From contig CAWCDW010000003.1 in assembly GCA_963794475.1 (NCBI GenBank), forward strand, positions 124,001-188,000: 64,000 nt of DNA, given 5' to 3'. This stretch comes from GAS188 sp963794475. GTDB lineage: Bacteria > Pseudomonadota > Alphaproteobacteria > Rhizobiales > Beijerinckiaceae. Numbering within the stretch: position 1 is the stretch's first letter; each line of letters starts with the position of its first letter. The notes under the pieces are model-generated. The model saw only the letters and a list, made by a program, of their open reading frames with translations, ran no database searches and was not told where the DNA came from. The position numbers were made by a program, and so were the translations under genes. This document shows, piece after piece, positions 26,687-34,738 of the stretch.

Positions 26687-28183
26687 ATGTTGGACAGGCA
26701 AGTGTCGGAAAAACAAAGGACGGGTGGAAACCGGCCTGATCGGAGCGTCGAGGACGCCAAGGCGACGGCGCTCGTCGCCGAGCTGATCGCGCGGGCGCGC
26801 AAGGCTCAAGCGATCGCAAACCAATATGATCAGGCGATGACCGATCTTCTGGTCGCGGCGGCCGGCTGGGGCATCATGGAGCCTTCGCGCAACCGAATTC
26901 TCGCCGAGCTTGCGGTGGCCGACACCGGCCTCGGCAATGTGGCGGACAAGATCCAGAAGAACCATCGCAAGACGCTCGGCCTCTTGCGGGACCTGAGAGG
27001 GGCGAAATCGGTCGGCGTCATCGCCGAGCACAAGGAGACCGGCATCGTCGAGATCGCGCGCCCGGTGGGCGTGGTGGCGGCGATCACGCCGTCGACCAAT
27101 CCGGGCGCGACGCCCGCGAACAAAATCATCAACGCGCTCAAAGGGCGCAACGCCGTGATCCTCGCGCCTTCGCCGAAAGGCTGGACCACCTGCGCCAAGC
27201 TCGTCGAATTCGTCCATGCCGAATTGGACAAGCTCGAGGCCCCGCGCGACCTCGTGCAGCTTCTCCCGGCCCCGGTGACGAAGGCGACGACGTATGAGCT
27301 CATGCGCCAGGCCGACCTCATCGTGGCGACGGGATCGCAAGCGAATATCCGCGCCGCTTATGCCAGCGGCACGCCGGCCTTCGGCGTCGGGGCCGGCAAT
27401 GTGGCGAGCATCGTCGATCGGAGCGCCGATCTCGAGCCCGCGGCCCGACAGATCGCGGTCTCGAAATGCTTCGACAATGCGACGAGCTGCTCCTCCGAGA
27501 ACAGCCTCGTGCTCGATGCCGGGATTTTCGACGCCATGCTCGATGCGCTTTCGCGAAACGGCGGCGTCCTCCTCGACACGAAGGAGCGCGAGCGCTTGCA
27601 AGCCGCGCTCTTTCCGGACGGCAAGCTCTCGCCGGAATTGCTCGCCAAGGACGCGCCCACGATCGCGGCGAAAGCCGGGCTTGACGCCAGACGCTTTCGC
27701 GACGCCCGCTTCCTGATGGTCACCGAGACTGGCTTTGGCCCGGCCCATCCTTTCTCGGGCGAAAAGCTCTCGCCCGTGCTCGCCATCTACCGCGCCGCGA
27801 ATTTCGCCGAGGCGGTGCGTATCGTTGAGCGCATCTATGCCTATCAAGGCGCCGGCCATTCTGTCGGCCTGCATACGCGCGACGTTGGCCAGGCGACCGA
27901 GCTCGGTCTTGCCCTTCCGGTGTCGCGCGTCATCGTCAACCAGGCCCATTGCATCGCGACCGGCGGTAGCTTCGACAACGGCCTGCCCTTCTCGCTCTCG
28001 ATGGGCTGCGGCACCTGGGGACGCAACAGCTTCTCGGATAACATGAACTACCGGCATTTTCTCAACATCACGCGCGTCTCGCACGTGATCCCGGAGCGCA
28101 TGCCCGACGAGGCCGAGATTTTCGGCGAATATTTCGCGCGCACCTCACCCTCTTCAAGGAAAGCTCGCGCCGGTGCGGGTTGA
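26687..28183 (+). CDS. sauS: Acylating aldehyde dehydrogenase, probable sulfoacetaldehyde dehydrogenase (SauS)
   Basis: About 498 residues of the CoA-acylating aldehyde dehydrogenase family. Seen: IARPVGVVAAITPSTNPGAT, NALKGRNAVILAPSPKG, the catalytic Cys in CFDNATSCSSENSLVLD (about residue 270), and GTPAFGVGAGNVASIVD. In the sulfoacetate route SauS reduces sulfoacetyl-CoA with NAD(P)H to sulfoacetaldehyde, the Xsc substrate. I place the start at ATG 26687 (MLDRQVSEKQ) with AGGAAGG upstream, 20 bases after the MFS stop; the frame is open further upstream inside that gene. It is followed 24 bases later by the ligase. Reverse function or other aldehydes remain possible. Confidence 0.83.
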   Translation: MLDRQVSEKQRTGGNRPDRSVEDAKATALVAELIARARKAQAIANQYDQAMTDLLVAAAGWGIMEPSRNRILAELAVADTGLGNVADKIQKNHRKTLGLLRDLRGAKSVGVIAEHKETGIVEIARPVGVVAAITPSTNPGATPANKIINALKGRNAVILAPSPKGWTTCAKLVEFVHAELDKLEAPRDLVQLLPAPVTKATTYELMRQADLIVATGSQANIRAAYASGTPAFGVGAGNVASIVDRSADLEPAARQIAVSKCFDNATSCSSENSLVLDAGIFDAMLDALSRNGGVLLDTKERERLQAALFPDGKLSPELLAKDAPTIAAKAGLDARRFRDARFLMVTETGFGPAHPFSGEKLSPVLAIYRAANFAEAVRIVERIYAYQGAGHSVGLHTRDVGQATELGLALPVSRVIVNQAHCIATGGSFDNGLPFSLSMGCGTWGRNSFSDNMNYRHFLNITRVSHVIPERMPDEAEIFGEYFARTSPSSRKARAGAG

Positions 28184-28207
28184 AGAGAAGCGGCGAGGCG
28201 AAAAACG

Positions 28208-29803
28208 ATGAATGAACGGACCGTGGCGCCGGTGACATCCGGGACGGGATCGGTGCGAGAAACGGCGAGCGGAGAAGCGCGAAGCTTGCGCGACATCGCT
28301 GTCGCACATGCTGCCGCGCAAGCTTCCGCTCCCTTCCTCGTCGCGCCAGACCATGCGCAGGAGCCGGGCCGGGTTCTTAGCTATGTCGGCTTGCTGCGCG
28401 AGGCACGGGCGCTCGCGGCCGCGCTGAAGACGCGCGGAATGCGCGCCGGAGACAAGGTCGCGCTCTTGATGCCGAACGGTTACCAGACCGCCTCGCTTTT
28501 TCTCGGCGCCATGATCGGCGGCTTCGTGGTGACGCCTCTGAACCTCAGAAGCTCGCGCGCCGGCCTCGCCTATGCGCTCGATCATTGCGACTGCAAGATC
28601 CTGTTCGCCTCGCCTGCGCAATCGGCGCAGCTTGCCGACGCCTTGCCGCTCACATCCCGCAAGATCGCCGTCGAGACGATCGATGTCGATGCCTCCCAAC
28701 TTTTCTCCGATGCTCCGGAGGGTTTCGAGCTCGAGCCGCTCGACGAGAACGCGCCAGCGCTCCTCATGTACACTTCCGGCACGACGGGCACGCCGAAGGG
28801 CGTCCTGCTCACCCATCGCAATCTCGTCGCGGCGGCGGCGAGCGTCGCCAAATGGCATGGGCTTCACCCCGGCGACCGGGTGCTGAGCTCGCTACCGCTC
28901 TATCACATCAACGGCCAGGTGATCGGCACGCTCGCGCCCTTCCTCTCGGGGGGCAGCATCGTCGCGCCGCACGCCTTCTCCGTCTCGAGCTGGTGGGGCG
29001 ATGTGGAGGCCTACCGCTGCTCCTGGATCAACATGGTGCCGACCATCATCGCCTATCTCTTGAATGCGGCGGCCGGCGCTCCGCCGCGCCGTTTTCCCGA
29101 TTTACGCTTCGGCCGCTCGGCCTCGGCGCCCTTGCCGCCGGAGCATCATCGCGCCTTCGAGGAAAGCTTCGGCGTGCCGGTGATCGAGGGCATGGGGATG
29201 ACCGAATCCGCCTCCGTCACCTTCTGCAATCCGATGCAGCTCGAGCGCCGCAAATACGGTAGCGTCGGCCTCCCTTGCGGGGTCGAGGCCTTCATTGCCG
29301 ACGCCAAGGGGCGCGAATTGCCCAATGGCGAGGCGGGAGAAATCCGCTTTCGCGGCCCGAATGTGATGGGCGGCTACTACAAATCACGCGAGCGCACCTT
29401 GGAGGCGCTCGATGCCGCGGGCTTCCTGCGCACCGGCGACCTTGGCTTTCGCGACGAAGACGGCTTCTTCTTCGTCACCGGCCGCCTGAAAGAGCTCATC
29501 ATCAAGGGCGGCGAGAACATCGCGCCCCGCGAGATCGACGAAGCCCTCCTCTTGCATCCGGCGATCCTCGAAGCCGCCGCCGTCGCCATTCCCGACGCCG
29601 CCTACGGCCAGGAGATCCTGTCGGGCATCGTGCTCAAGCCGGATGCGCGCTTAAGCGAAGAGGAATTGCGAGCCCATTGCCTCACCCATCTCGGCCGCTA
29701 CAAGACGCCGAAATTCTTCACCTTCCTCCCCGAGCTACCGAAGGGCCCCTCCGGGAAGGTGCAACGGCTCGCGATTGCCGAGGCGTGGACGAAGCGGGCC
29801 TGA
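28208..29803 (+). CDS. sauT: Acyl-CoA ligase, probable sulfoacetate-CoA ligase (SauT)
   Basis: A 531-residue AMP-forming ligase of the acyl-adenylate superfamily. The P-loop-like core motif LLMYTSGTTGTPKGVLLTH lies near residue 182. GMGMTESASVTF, GYYKSRERTLEAL, FLRTGDLGFRDEDGFFFVTG, RLKELIIKGGENIAPREID and the C-terminal Lys in LPKGPSGKVQR complete the ten-motif pattern. In the sulfoacetate pathway it forms sulfoacetyl-CoA from sulfoacetate, CoA and ATP. It is the last gene of the MFS-dehydrogenase-ligase operon. Family is certain; the substrate is inferred from neighbours and Xsc. Confidence 0.85.
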   Translation: MNERTVAPVTSGTGSVRETASGEARSLRDIAVAHAAAQASAPFLVAPDHAQEPGRVLSYVGLLREARALAAALKTRGMRAGDKVALLMPNGYQTASLFLGAMIGGFVVTPLNLRSSRAGLAYALDHCDCKILFASPAQSAQLADALPLTSRKIAVETIDVDASQLFSDAPEGFELEPLDENAPALLMYTSGTTGTPKGVLLTHRNLVAAAASVAKWHGLHPGDRVLSSLPLYHINGQVIGTLAPFLSGGSIVAPHAFSVSSWWGDVEAYRCSWINMVPTIIAYLLNAAAGAPPRRFPDLRFGRSASAPLPPEHHRAFEESFGVPVIEGMGMTESASVTFCNPMQLERRKYGSVGLPCGVEAFIADAKGRELPNGEAGEIRFRGPNVMGGYYKSRERTLEALDAAGFLRTGDLGFRDEDGFFFVTGRLKELIIKGGENIAPREIDEALLLHPAILEAAAVAIPDAAYGQEILSGIVLKPDARLSEEELRAHCLTHLGRYKTPKFFTFLPELPKGPSGKVQRLAIAEAWTKRA

Positions 29804-29851
29804 GCCAGGAAGGCCTAGCGAACGACGCATCGAGCTTGTCGCCGGAGCCTA

Positions 29852-29880
29852 ATCGGGAAAACGGAAGCCGTTTTCCCGAT
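29852..29880. repeat. Perfect 13-bp palindrome, REP-like
   Basis: ATCGGGAAAACGG and CCGTTTTCCCGAT flank an AAG loop, followed by AAGATCATGC. It sits just after the ligase stop. Palindromes of this style recur between genes in many Hyphomicrobiales; here it may also end transcription of the sau operon. Confidence 0.6.
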
Positions 29881-30289
29881 AAGATCATGCTCAACTCGAT
29901 AGATCGCGGAGCTTGCGTACAATTCCATCGAGGCGGCAAGCGCAAGCTTTCCCGAACCAACCGATCAGTTGTCGCTCTCGAGCCAGCAGCAGTAATATTG
30001 TCCAAGACTGTTTCTCGAAGCAAAACTTTCAGAAACATGCCTTTGTTATTTGCGTACAAGGCGGAATCGAGCATAGGTTGGGGAACGTCGTGCCCGTGCA
30101 GGCAGCTCGACGGGCCGGCCTTCTGTTCGTGCTTGCCCTTGCGGCCGACTTGGCCACTCTCTGTAGCGATAGGTTGCGTGCGCTGCGCTTCTGCGGACGG
30201 GAACGCAGGATGCCGACTTGTCGGTCGCGCTGTGGACGAGCGGACGGCATCTTTCCAATCCGAAACACGCGATAACGGGTGCAAAGCTC
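29881..30289. other. Intergenic region, no gene recognised
   Basis: About 400 bases with a locally AT-richer core at 29985-30070, which is probably the promoter region of the receptor-cyclase pair. Reading frames here show no family features and carry no convincing ribosome site. Confidence 0.4.
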
Positions 30290-31444
30290 ATGAGAGGATC
30301 TGCCGTGCCACAGGAGTCCATCAAAATCGGGGTGATCGCCGAAGAGACGGGAGCACTTTCGTTCATGGGCCGCGCCAACGCCAACGTGGCCAGGATGGTG
30401 GTTGACGAGATCAACACCAATGGCGGCCTGCTGGGACGGAAGATCGAGCTTCATCTTGAGGACGGCGCGACGACCGACGCCGTTGCCACAGCCAAGGCGG
30501 CCAAGCTTGTCGCGCAGGACAAGGTGGAGGTGATCTTCGGCGGTATTTACAGCTCCACTCGGCAGGCCATCAAAGCCGCCGCCGTCTTGGAGGGAAGGAC
30601 GCTCTACATCTACCCCGAGCAATACGAAGGGCAGGAATGCGACCCGCTGATCTTCTGCACTGGCCCGGTGCCGGCGCAGCAGCTCGACCCTCTCGTGCCC
30701 TGGCTGATGCGCAAAACCGGCGCCAAGACATTCTACCTGCCTTCAGCGGATTACATCTGGCCACACGTGATGAACGAGAGAGTTCGCCAGCTTGTCACCG
30801 CCAATGGTGGCAGCATCGTCGGCGAGGAATACCATCCTCTCGACCACATGGAATTTGGCGAGACCGTCGGAAGAATCATGTCCAGCGGCGCGGAGGTGGT
30901 GTTCAACACCATCGTTCCGCCTGGAGTCGTGCCCTTCTTCGCGCGCCTCCATGAGGCCGGTTTTCAAAGCCGCGGCGGGAAGCTGATCTGCACCTATTTC
31001 GATGAGAACCTGCTCGGGCTCCTGCCCGCGCCGCATGTGGAGGGCGTCTACGGCTGCCTCGACTACTACCAGAACGTCACCGATCCCTTCAGCAAGACGC
31101 TGCTTCGCGCGTACGACAAGCGTTATCCCGGCAAGGAGCAGTTCACGGGCGGCAGCGCCTGCTCCGGCCTCTACCGAGGAATGAAGCTCTGGACGGCGGC
31201 CGTGAGCGAGGCCGGCTCGCTACGCCAAGAGGCCGTCATCGCGGCGCTCGATCACGCAAGGATTGCCGAGGGGCCGGGCGGTCCGGCGGAAATGGTTCCA
31301 GGCCAGCACCACGTCCGCATGAACATGTACATCGCCCAGGCGAAGAACGGCCGTTTCGAGATCGTCGAGAACCTGGGGGCCATCGACCCGGACGAGGCCA
31401 TGGTGCCGTCCGCCGCCGGGTTCGGCCGGGGACTGAAAGCGTAG
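30290..31444 (+). CDS. AmiC/UrtA-like ligand-binding protein without signal peptide
   Basis: A type-1 periplasmic-binding-fold protein of about 384 residues. It resembles the amide/urea receptors: IKIGVIAEETGALSFMGRA, DEINTNGGLLGRKIELHLED, IFGGIYSSTRQAIKAAA, and FTGGSACSGLYRGMKLW. No signal peptide is visible from ATG 30290 (MRGSAVPQESIKIG), nor is a credible one present upstream in the open frame from 30218. That argues for a cytoplasmic sensor like AmiC rather than a transporter subunit, and no ABC permease lies nearby. A DUF5939 nucleotide cyclase follows by 16 bases, so this protein may sense a small amide or urea-type ligand for it. Ligand unknown. Confidence 0.75.
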   Translation: MRGSAVPQESIKIGVIAEETGALSFMGRANANVARMVVDEINTNGGLLGRKIELHLEDGATTDAVATAKAAKLVAQDKVEVIFGGIYSSTRQAIKAAAVLEGRTLYIYPEQYEGQECDPLIFCTGPVPAQQLDPLVPWLMRKTGAKTFYLPSADYIWPHVMNERVRQLVTANGGSIVGEEYHPLDHMEFGETVGRIMSSGAEVVFNTIVPPGVVPFFARLHEAGFQSRGGKLICTYFDENLLGLLPAPHVEGVYGCLDYYQNVTDPFSKTLLRAYDKRYPGKEQFTGGSACSGLYRGMKLWTAAVSEAGSLRQEAVIAALDHARIAEGPGGPAEMVPGQHHVRMNMYIAQAKNGRFEIVENLGAIDPDEAMVPSAAGFGRGLKA

Positions 31445-31460
31445 CAAGCCGCCGGATAGG

Positions 31461-32976
31461 GTGCATGAGATGGGTGTCTCCTCTGCGGTCAACGACAATC
31501 TTCTGAGCCAGCGCCTCGGCGCGCTCGGATCGGCAAGAAGCTGGTCACCGAATGTCCTCCCGGAGCTCGAACACTTCATCCGTACCGCCGGCGACTATGA
31601 TCTCTTTCGCGTCAACCCCATTCAATACGGGGGCCTCGCCGGCCTCTCGGAGGCGAACGCGATAGAGCTGTTCGTGCACGCCGCCAAGGTGGGCCTGTTC
31701 GAGATGGACTGGCTGCTCATCTGCGCCTATTGCCCGCAGGTCGCCGGCAGCTTTCGCGAGCTCGACCAGGTCCATCCACGCTTTCAGTGCGCGTTCTGCA
31801 ACGCGATCAACGACGTGGCGCTGGACGACTACATTCAGGTCACCTTTACGGTCGCGGGCGGCGTGCGCGACGTCGTATTCCGCCATCCCGAAATGCTGTC
31901 TGTCGAGGATTTTTATCTACGCTACAACTTTTCCAAAGGCTTCATCGCTCCGCACGGGATGACGCACCAGCAGCTCGTCGCCGCGCTCTCACGGGGATTC
32001 GCCGATATCGAGGCCCATGAGCACCGCAGCTTCCACTTCGAGGTTACCGCTGGTCGTTTCGAGGTGCTGGACTTGAGCCACAAGCTCCTCCTGGTCTTCT
32101 TCGTGAACGGGGAGGCGGCAGAACCGCAAGGGACGCGGGTCCAGCTCGAACTCGGGCCGCTTCCTGGTACCGGATCGGCCTACGGCACCGAGAGACATGG
32201 TCCTCGGCGACGGGCGTTTTTCATTCCGGCAGACGGCCGATCTCAGCCCCGGCAAGCACACCTTAGAGATCGAGAACCGCACCGGCGACCGCGGTCGCTT
32301 CTGGTTCGTCCAGTATCCCTTCGGTTTCGAGCCTCATCGGGTCGAATACGAACCGTTTCTTTCCAGCAAGCGGTTGCTGCTGACGCCGAGCTTCGGCGAA
32401 CTCTACAAGACGCAGCTGGTGGATGAGGGCGAGAGCCTCAAAGTCTCAGACATGACTTACCTGTTCACCGATCTCAAGCAGTCGACTCCGCTGTATGAAA
32501 GCGTTGGCGACGTGAACGCGTATTTTCTGGTTCGTCAACACTTCGAGATCTTGAGCAAGATCATCCGGGAACGATCCGGCACCATCATCAAGACGATCGG
32601 CGACGCGGTCATGGCCGGCTTCGAGCGGCCCCAGGACGCCGTGCGCGCCTCCATCGAGATGATCGAAGAAATGTCGCGGTTCAACCGGACCGCTTCGCGA
32701 CCGCTGGGCCTAAAGGTCGGTGTCCACAGGGGGCGGGCGATTGCAGTGACGCTCAACGATCGGATCGATTATTTCGGGCAGGACGTGAATATCGCCGCCC
32801 GCGTGCAAGGTCTGGCCGACGTCAACCAAGTTTGCGTCAGTGCAACGGTGATGGAAGCGCCAGGCGTCTGCGACATCCTCAATTCACGCTCGGTGTCGCG
32901 CAATTACGAGAACCTCAAGGGCATCGGTCAAAAGATGGAAGTCCATCGCATAACAATCGCTCCGCCGCCGATATAA
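31461..32976 (+). pseudogene. DUF5939-type class III adenylate/guanylate cyclase, frame-disrupted
   Basis: The first part (to about 32190) is an N-terminal sensor region containing two CxxC pairs, CAYC and CAFC about 30 residues apart, as in a zinc ribbon, typical of DUF5939. The second part, in the next frame from about 32197, continues through LSPGKHTLEIENRTGDRGRF into a class III cyclase domain: YLFTDLKQSTPLYESVGDV with the first metal Asp, GTIIKTIGDAVMAGFERP with the second Asp and a purine-specifying Lys, and DYFGQDVNIAARVQG with the transition-state Asn/Arg. One extra base lies near 32186-32196. Total length would be about 505 residues. It makes cAMP or cGMP, presumably tuned by the AmiC-like neighbour. 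Confidence 0.72.
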
Positions 32977-33050
32977 ACGGTCGCTGTGCTACCGCGAGGC
33001 GAAGCCCGACGGCTTCCCGTCGGCGACATCCCGAAATCGCCCGTTCCGCC

Positions 33051-33674
33051 CTACCCGCTGTTGCCCATGACCTCGACGAATTTTTTGGCTGCCGCCGCGA
33101 CCTCATCGACCGGCATGCCGGGCTTGAAGAGAGCTGATCCGATGCCGAAGCCATTGGCTCCCGCTTCGCGATAGGCCGGAATATTCCCGGGCGCGATGCC
33201 GCCGACCGGGATGAGCCGCGTTGCCTTCGGCAGAACCGCCCGGATCGAGCGGACCACCTTCGGCGCGATCATCTCGGCGGGAAAAAGCTTGAGCGCATCG
33301 GCACCCGCGTCGAGCGCCGCGAAGGCTTCGCTCGGCGTGGCGACGCCCGGGATCGAGACAAGGCCACGCCTCTTCGCTTCGCGCACGACCTCCGCCTCGA
33401 AGTTCGGCGACACGACGAGACGCGCGCCGGCCTCGGCGATTTGCGCGATGGCTTGCGTATCGAGAACCGTGCCGGCGCCGATCAGCATGCGCGTTGCGAA
33501 ACGCGCCGCGATGCGCTCGATGCTCTCGAGCGGCGAAGGCGAGTTCAGTGGGACTTCGAGGATGCGAAAGCCAGCATCGAAGAGCGCCGTCGCCACATCG
33601 AGCGCCTCGTCGGGCCGTAATCCTCGCAGGATGGCGACGAGCGGCAGCTTGGCGAAGGCTTCCTCAAACCCCAT
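33051..33674 (-). CDS. dgoA: 2-dehydro-3-deoxy-6-phosphogalactonate aldolase (DgoA)
   Basis: A 207-residue class I aldolase of the KDPG/KDPGal family that splits 2-keto-3-deoxy-6-phosphogalactonate into pyruvate and glyceraldehyde 3-phosphate. Seen: LVAILRGLRPDEAL, FRILEVPLNSPSPLESI with the Glu base, GAGTVLDT, VVSPNF, and ADALKLFPAE with the Schiff-base Lys. The pattern PLNSP is typical of DgoA rather than KDPG aldolase Eda. The start at 33674 overlaps the end of dgoK by 11 bases, so the two are translated together. Reading frame upstream of 33674 belongs to a shadow of dgoK. Confidence 0.88.
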   Translation of the reverse strand: MGFEEAFAKLPLVAILRGLRPDEALDVATALFDAGFRILEVPLNSPSPLESIERIAARFATRMLIGAGTVLDTQAIAQIAEAGARLVVSPNFEAEVVREAKRRGLVSIPGVATPSEAFAALDAGADALKLFPAEMIAPKVVRSIRAVLPKATRLIPVGGIAPGNIPAYREAGANGFGIGSALFKPGMPVDEVAAAAKKFVEVMGNSG

Positions 33675-34608
33675 GGCCCGTCCTTTCGGCGATCTCGGCG
33701 ATAACGAGAGCGCCGCGCACCGCGGCGTCCGCAGGGCCGAGCTCGGGCGCGAGACCAAAGGCGATCGCTGCTCGCCGGTAGACCTCGGCGAGAGGATCGC
33801 CCCCGATGATCCCGACGCGCTCGCCAGCCGCGAACCAGCCCATCTCGCGCGCTTCACGAAACTCCGTGCCGACGACGAGCCCCGAGAGATAATCGGAGGT
33901 CTGGGGTGGCGCGAGCTTGCCGGCGAGCCAGCCTGTGCGCACGGAGAAGAGATGCGAGAGGAGGCCGCAAGCTTGCGCGCGATCGCCGGCGACCTCAAGG
34001 CCATGCGCGAAAGCGCTCCACTTCGGCGTCGGCTGCGGCTTGGCGAGCTGCGCGATGAAGGAATGGCGCGACAAAAGGGCGAAGATCTCGCCCGTGACGA
34101 AGGTGCGAAAGCGCGCGATGCGCCCTTTTTCGATGCGCGCCCATTTCGAATGCGTGCCCGGCAGGACGAGCGTCATCTCCTGATTGAGGCCGAAGCCCAC
34201 GAGCTGCGTCTCCTCGCCTCGCATCACATCGGGAAAGGGCTTGACGCTCTTATCGGTGAGACCGGGGATGAAGCCGATGACGCCGCCATCGGCGAGCCTC
34301 AACCATTTGACCGCCGCGGCCAGCGCGTCGGCGCCCGCCGGCGCTTCGACGTAAGGTGTCTCGATCCAGCCGTTGCGGCTCGTGATCATTCCGGCAGCGT
34401 AAACCGGAAGCGCCGGGTGCGAGTCCCGCCAGGAAGCGATGTTACGGGCCAAGACCGCTTCGAACCCGGTCTTCGGCACCGATTGAATGCCGTCCTGCGT
34501 CTCGACCCGATCGAGGGCCGCGCCCTTCGCATCGACGAGGAGCGCGCGAAAGCTCGTCGTTCCCCAATCGAGCACGATGCAGTGAGGCGGATGAGCGGAA
34601 GCCTTCAT
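33664..34608 (-). CDS. dgoK: 2-dehydro-3-deoxygalactonokinase (DgoK)
   Basis: A 314-residue ASKHA-fold sugar kinase that phosphorylates 2-keto-3-deoxygalactonate at O6, feeding DgoA in the De Ley-Doudoroff galactonate route. Seen: CIVLDWGTTSFRALLVD at the N-terminus, AAGMITSRNGWIETPYVEAP, MRGEETQLVGFGL and LPGTHSKWARIEKGRI, all DgoK signatures. ATG 34608 (MKASAHPPHC) is chosen by domain start; AAGG lies 12 bases upstream. The galactonate dehydratase and dehydrogenase partners are not in this window. Confidence 0.9.
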   Translation of the reverse strand: MKASAHPPHCIVLDWGTTSFRALLVDAKGAALDRVETQDGIQSVPKTGFEAVLARNIASWRDSHPALPVYAAGMITSRNGWIETPYVEAPAGADALAAAVKWLRLADGGVIGFIPGLTDKSVKPFPDVMRGEETQLVGFGLNQEMTLVLPGTHSKWARIEKGRIARFRTFVTGEIFALLSRHSFIAQLAKPQPTPKWSAFAHGLEVAGDRAQACGLLSHLFSVRTGWLAGKLAPPQTSDYLSGLVVGTEFREAREMGWFAAGERVGIIGGDPLAEVYRRAAIAFGLAPELGPADAAVRGALVIAEIAERTGHGV

Positions 34609-34738
34609 GCGTTGCGACCTTGCGCGCGCCCGCGAGCCTCGAGGCGCGGTGCGGCTCGATCGGCGCCGCAATTTTCATAGGTCCGACCCGCGTCCATCGC
34701 AAAGCAATTCGCCGCGCTGCCTCGCCGCCGCCGCTTGC

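Noticed and set aside
30218..30289. Upstream extension of the AmiC-like protein as a signal peptide
   Set aside because: The extra 24 residues are not hydrophobic and have no cleavage site.
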